NCBI GenBank assembly: GCA_046727435.1
Contig: JBKPCR010000380.1
Coordinates: 1 to 8,610, forward strand
DNA length: 8,610 bases
Direction of reading: 5' to 3'
Source: CAVPRW01 sp046727435 [NCBI: bacterium]
Lineage (GTDB): Bacteria; Tectomicrobia; Entotheonellia; J063
The translations under genes and the position numbers were made by a program. Shown here piece after piece: positions 6,415-8,610 of this stretch (its first letter is position 1; every line of letters begins with the position of its first letter). The notes under the pieces are model-generated. The model did no database searches. It was not told the origin of the DNA and worked only from the letters and a program-made list of their open reading frames with translations.

Positions 6415-7242
6415 ATGCGCGAAACATTCGCCTCGAAGGTGTTCACGTATACCTGCCTAGCCATCTTCTGTTGCATGGTTGCGGTGCCGCTGTACTGGAT
6501 GGTGACCACCGCCATCAAGACGAACAAGGAGCTGTACGAGGATTTTACGTACATTCCACGCCAGCCGACGCTGGAGAATTTCCAGCGCGTCATCGTGCGC
6601 GAGGAGCTGTTGACGAACATCCGCAACAGCTTCTCGGTGGCCATGAGCACGACGCTGATCACCGTCGTCGTCAGCGCCTTGGCGGCCTTTAGCATCGTAC
6701 GCTATCGCTATCGCGGCCGCGACTGGATCGGACGCTTCATCTTGTTCAAATACCTGCTGCCCACGGCGATGCTGTTCGTGCCGCTGTATGCCATCATCAC
6801 CACGCTGGGGCTCGGGAACACACAGCGGGCGCTCATCCTCACCTATCTCACCTTTACCGTTCCCTTTTGCACCTGGATGCTCATGGGCTACTTCCGGGGC
6901 ATTCCCTCGGAGTTGGAGGAGCAGGCCATGGTTGACGGCTGCACCAAGGTGGGGGCGCTGTTTCGCATCCTGCTGCCGCTGTCGGCGCCGGGGTTGGTCG
7001 CTTCGGCGATCTTCTCGTTCACGCTGGCCTGGAACGAGTTCCTGCTGGCATTGGTGTTTACGATGGATCAGAGCACCATGACCGTGCCCATCAAACTGTC
7101 GATGATGGTGGTCGGCGATCAGTACATTTGGGGGCAGCTCATGGCGGGGGCCGTGCTGGCCTCCATTCCGGTGGGGGTGTTATACTTCCTCGGCCAGCGC
7201 TTTGTGGTACAAGGATTGGCGGCGGGGGCGGTGAAAGGCTGA
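6415..7242 (+). CDS. Sugar ABC transporter permease, MalG/UgpE type
   Basis: A 275-residue inner-membrane protein, partner of the preceding MalF-type permease. It has six predicted membrane segments near 10-30, 72-95, 107-131, 139-160, 190-215 and 243-262. The periplasmic loop after the first carries TTAIKTNKELYED and PTLENFQRVI, both usual for MalG-like proteins. The EAA loop is at 168-193 (EEQAMVDGCTKVGALFRILL and onward), and the C-terminus ends in QRFVVQGLAAGAVKG, the standard MalG ending, which shows that the TGA here is a true stop. ATG 6415 fits GGGAGG at 6402-6407; the in-frame GTG at 6409 is too close. The stop codon overlaps the first unit of a heptad repeat tract. The ATPase is not the next gene; it may be shared from elsewhere in the genome, as happens for several carbohydrate importers. 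Confidence 0.95.
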   Translation: MRETFASKVFTYTCLAIFCCMVAVPLYWMVTTAIKTNKELYEDFTYIPRQPTLENFQRVIVREELLTNIRNSFSVAMSTTLITVVVSALAAFSIVRYRYRGRDWIGRFILFKYLLPTAMLFVPLYAIITTLGLGNTQRALILTYLTFTVPFCTWMLMGYFRGIPSELEEQAMVDGCTKVGALFRILLPLSAPGLVASAIFSFTLAWNEFLLALVFTMDQSTMTVPIKLSMMVVGDQYIWGQLMAGAVLASIPVGVLYFLGQRFVVQGLAAGAVKG

Positions 7243-7268
7243 AGATCGAAGATCGAGCATCGAAGACC
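7241..7268 (+). repeat. Second heptad repeat tract overlapping the permease stop
   Basis: Four units follow in register: GAAGATC, GAAGATC, GAGCATC and GAAGACC. The GA of the TGA stop is the start of the first unit. The units match those at 5290-5430, so the same repeat family bounds the two permease genes on both sides. Confidence 0.75.
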
Positions 7269-7300
7269 GAGACGACCGGGGGCATTGATAATTATTGAGA

Positions 7301-7363
7301 CCTCCTCCTCAGCCTACCCATGCGGTATGCTCGCCACAAAAACCGCGGTGGGTGATGAGGAGG
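7301..7363 (+). promoter_or_regulatory. Hairpin covering the ribosome binding site of the IS110 remnant
   Basis: The arm 7301-7326 (CCTCCTC repeats, then ACCCATGCGGT) is an imperfect complement of 7342-7363 (ACCGCGGTGGGT, then GAGGAGG). The GAGGAGG at 7357-7363 is the ribosome binding site for ATG 7371, so pairing would hide it. This is a plausible translational brake of the ancestral element; the gene itself is now dead. Confidence 0.5.
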
Positions 7364-7370
7364 ACGTCCG

Positions 7371-7454
7371 ATGTGATTCTACACCAACGTGCATGAGGCG
7401 TAATGCGGAATCGACTTGCATGCCGGGACGATGCATGTCTGTCTGAACCAGCAG
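7371..7454 (+). pseudogene. N-terminal remnant of an IS110-family transposase
   Basis: From ATG 7371 the frame reads FYTNVHEA, a stop, CGIDLHAGTMHVCLNQQ. This matches the start of IS110-family recombinases, where GIDLH holds the first aspartate of the DEDD active site (codon at 7413-7415). Two stops interrupt it: TGA at 7374-7376 as codon 2 and TAA at 7401-7403 where relatives have Tyr before CGID. Similarity ends at 7454, where ISKra4-type sequence continues in the same frame. It is a dead 5' fragment only. Confidence 0.65.
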
Positions 7455-7830
7455 ATCACCTCTCTCTCGGATGGTGGTGATACCGTGCGCGATCTCCACC
7501 TCTATCTGAACCCGCACGCCGAGCACCTGCTCGATTGGTTCCATGTCGCGATGCGGTTGACCGTGCTCCAGCAGACCGCGAAAGGTTTGCCGGACAAGAC
7601 CAGCGATGAGGAGGAGGACTATCCGCTGCATGACCCGGTCGTGCGGGGATTGGAACGCCTGAAATGGTTTCTGTGGCATGGCAACGTCTACAAGGCCTTG
7701 CAGGTCGTGCAGTCCGTCGAGATGGACCTCGACGTCGCGGTGGCCACCAGTGGCCATGGCACAGCCCGGAAGCTCCTGAAAGCGGTGGAGGAGTTCCAGG
7801 AGATCATACCCCAAATTGGTCGCGCACGAA
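7455..7830 (+). pseudogene. Internal remnant of an ISKra4-family transposase
   Basis: The frame continues from the IS110 scrap into ITSLSDGGDTVRDLHLYLNP, then AEHLLDWFHVAMRLTVLQQ, LERLKWFLWHGNVYKALQVV and KLLKAVEEFQ, the central region of ISKra4-family DDE transposases, including the aspartate of SDGG. Compared with the family, sequence after EEFQ appears to lack a few residues before a weak IIPQIGRAR (family: FIPNYGERYR), and the C-terminal region with the last catalytic glutamate (AFVESTVNQ segment) is absent. The N-terminal half is also missing. The frame runs on to 8102, but beyond about 7830 it is antisense to real minus-strand genes. No intact transposase can be made. Confidence 0.8.
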
Positions 7831-7910
7831 AATTTGCGCCAGAACCGGTTCGAGTCCTCCCCCCCCAGCGGGATCGCGGCTCTGTCCATGCCGGGGTCGG
7901 CATTCTGCAC
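7831..7910 (-). pseudogene. Possible truncated 5' end of a third acs-cluster gene
   Basis: Directly after the TAG of the small minus-strand gene, a GTG at 7910-7908 opens a frame reading QNADPGMDRAAIPLGGEDSN and then RFWRKF, after which it enters the antisense of the ISKra4 remnant. An ATG at 7903 in another frame is the alternative start. A run of eight G on this strand (7859-7866) lies inside, so a length change there could switch frames. I do not recognise the protein. The layout suggests a downstream operon gene cut by insertion and deletion of the transposon. The continuation of the frame to 7314 is not coding. Confidence 0.3.
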
Positions 7911-8198
7911 CTACCATTCTTCCAGCAGACCAGCGCACACGCCGAATTCCCACAGTTCAGCGCAGACCGCGGCTTGGCGGAGGAATGCGGCAGCGTCTCC
8001 GCGTGTCAGGGAGTCCCAGCACACCCAGTCGGCCACTTCCAGGGCACGCACCGCCACAGAGGCCAGTGCCGAGCGTGGCCCCGTCTCGGCCCGTTGACGT
8101 AGGTGTGCGACCTCCACCACCGACGCCTCGTGTGTCGTGGCGGCTTGCAGTTCCCCCAGGAGGAGCGACAACTCACCGGCGATGTACTGCTGCGTCAT
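7911..8198 (-). CDS. Small helical protein of unknown function, downstream of acs
   Basis: A 95-residue protein from ATG 8198 to TAG 7911-7913. It reads as a compact, mostly alpha-helical soluble protein (MTQQYIAGELSLLLGELQAA at the start, ALASVAVRALEVADWVCWDS in the middle, ELWEFGVCAGLLEEW at the end) with two tryptophan-rich patches and four cysteines without a metal-binding spacing. No signal peptide or membrane segment is seen. I recognise no named family or catalytic motif. It lies 159 bp downstream of acs on the same strand and could be co-transcribed, but its ribosome binding site is weak (a GGGGTGG sequence about 9 bases before the ATG). Its clean, natural amino-acid makeup and position beside acs argue that it is real rather than an antisense shadow of the plus-strand frame. 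Confidence 0.65.
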   Translation of the reverse strand: MTQQYIAGELSLLLGELQAATTHEASVVEVAHLRQRAETGPRSALASVAVRALEVADWVCWDSLTRGDAAAFLRQAAVCAELWEFGVCAGLLEEW

Positions 8199-8313
8199 GT
8201 TCGACTGCCACCCCGCTCCTCTCCCTCGTCAGCCTCGCGGCCGCGACGCCTGGTTGGCACTGGGGCTGGGGGGAGGGGGTGAGGCGTAAGCTTCCTGAGC
8301 CTGCGCTCTCCGA

Positions 8314-8332
8314 GACTGCCCTCCTCGCAGTC
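8314..8332. repeat. Small hairpin in the gap after acs
   Basis: GACTGC at 8314-8319 and GCAGTC at 8327-8332 enclose a 7-base CCTCCTC loop, which reads GAGGAGG in the acs direction. No T-run follows, so termination is unlikely; it may be an mRNA processing or stability element, or chance. Confidence 0.3.
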
Positions 8333-8357
8333 CGTCCCCCAGCGTCGCTTTAGCCCG

Positions 8358-8610
8358 CTACTCAGCCCGACCGAACGCCTTGATCTCCTCCATTTCCTGC
8401 GGCGATAGTTGGCGCGGGACCTCGCCGCGAGCGAGCTTCTCGCTCTGGACGTGGTGCCGGATGTCTTCGACGACCTCGGGGTTCGACAGCGTCGTCGTAT
8501 CCCCGACATCGGCGAAATTGGAGATTCCAGCGATGACCCTGCGCATGATCTTTCCGGAGCGGGTCTTGGGCATGTCCGGGACGATCCAGACGTTCTTCGG
8601 TCGCGCGATC
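8358..8610 (-). CDS. acs: Acetyl-CoA synthetase, C-terminal end (partial)
   Basis: The last 83 or so residues of an AMP-forming acetate--CoA ligase, which activates acetate to acetyl-CoA through acetyl-AMP. The visible part is the mobile C-terminal domain: RPKNVWIVPDMPKTRSGKIM followed by RRVIAGISNFADVGDTTTLS and NPEVVEDIRHHV. The lysine of the SGK motif is the residue that contacts acetyl-AMP and is the known site of inhibitory acetylation in Salmonella Acs. The end, after QSEK, is a variable hydrophilic tail closing at TAG 8358-8360. The gene starts beyond the right edge of the window, so promoter and N-terminal domain are not visible. The frame is intact throughout. A related acyl-CoA synthetase is possible, but the NFADVGDTTTL and PEVV segments point to acetate-type Acs. 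Confidence 0.95.
   Translation of the reverse strand, partial: IARPKNVWIVPDMPKTRSGKIMRRVIAGISNFADVGDTTTLSNPEVVEDIRHHVQSEKLARGEVPRQLSPQEMEEIKAFGRAE

Noticed and set aside
7314-7830. Long minus-strand frame continuing from GTG 7910
   Set aside because: It is the complement of a recognisable ISKra4 transposase fragment, so only its first codons could be genuine.
7841-7866. GGTTCGAGTCC resembling a tRNA T-arm, possibly an integration site
   Set aside because: The flanking bases do not complete a T-arm stem (ACCGG against CCTCC) and no other tRNA arms can be found; likely chance.
7831-8102. Continuation of the ISKra4 frame on the plus strand
   Set aside because: No family similarity beyond about 7830, and it is antisense to the better-supported small gene downstream of acs.

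Overview
The window looks like a GC-rich chromosomal segment from a free-living or symbiotic, probably uncultivated bacterium. Nothing in it fixes the phylum; the mix of decayed transposases, an unusual Ada-like repair protein and a carbohydrate ABC operon would suit lineages such as Tectomicrobia, NC10/Rokubacteria or Chloroflexi, but that is a weak inference. TGA serves as a stop in the last permease gene, so the standard bacterial code applies.

Layout. (1) Positions 2-1284 carry two tandem plus-strand DNA-alkylation repair genes. The first is an O6-alkylguanine-DNA methyltransferase fused to a C-terminal Ada-type zinc domain, the reverse of the order in E. coli Ada. The second is a plain Ogt. 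(2) Positions 1285-2280 are a graveyard: minus-strand remnants of a PIN-domain (VapC-like) toxin and a DDE transposase N-terminus, then a roughly 313-bp MITE-like element with imperfect terminal inverted repeats. (3) Positions 2330-3343 encode a secreted clan GH-A glycoside hydrolase interrupted by one in-frame TGA at a conserved Trp position. (4) Positions 3410-3643 hold the C-terminus of an IS4-family transposase. (5) Positions 3983-7242 form a carbohydrate ABC importer operon: a Tat-exported binding protein followed by two MalF/MalG-type permeases, with no ATPase gene in view. The gap between binding protein and first permease is filled by GARGATY heptad repeats in opposing orientations that can fold into a long hairpin. 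A short tract of the same heptads starts inside the stop codon of the second permease. (6) Positions 7301-7830 are a chimera of an IS110-family 5' end joined in frame to an internal piece of an ISKra4-family transposase. (7) Positions 7831-8610 on the minus strand show the 3' end of an acetyl-CoA synthetase gene (acs), a small unnamed helical protein, and the first codons of a third gene that appears cut off by the ISKra4 fragment.

How the parts work together. The hydrolase, if functional, would release sugars outside the cell for the adjacent ABC importer, but the premature stop and the IS4 relic between them suggest this link is broken or decaying. The two methyltransferases would share repair of alkylated DNA. 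The three intact ABC genes look like one transcription unit in which the heptad hairpin could set the ratio of binding protein to permease. Mobile-element relics lie at nearly every boundary between these modules, so the window reads as accessory DNA assembled by repeated insertion and deletion next to a core metabolic gene (acs).
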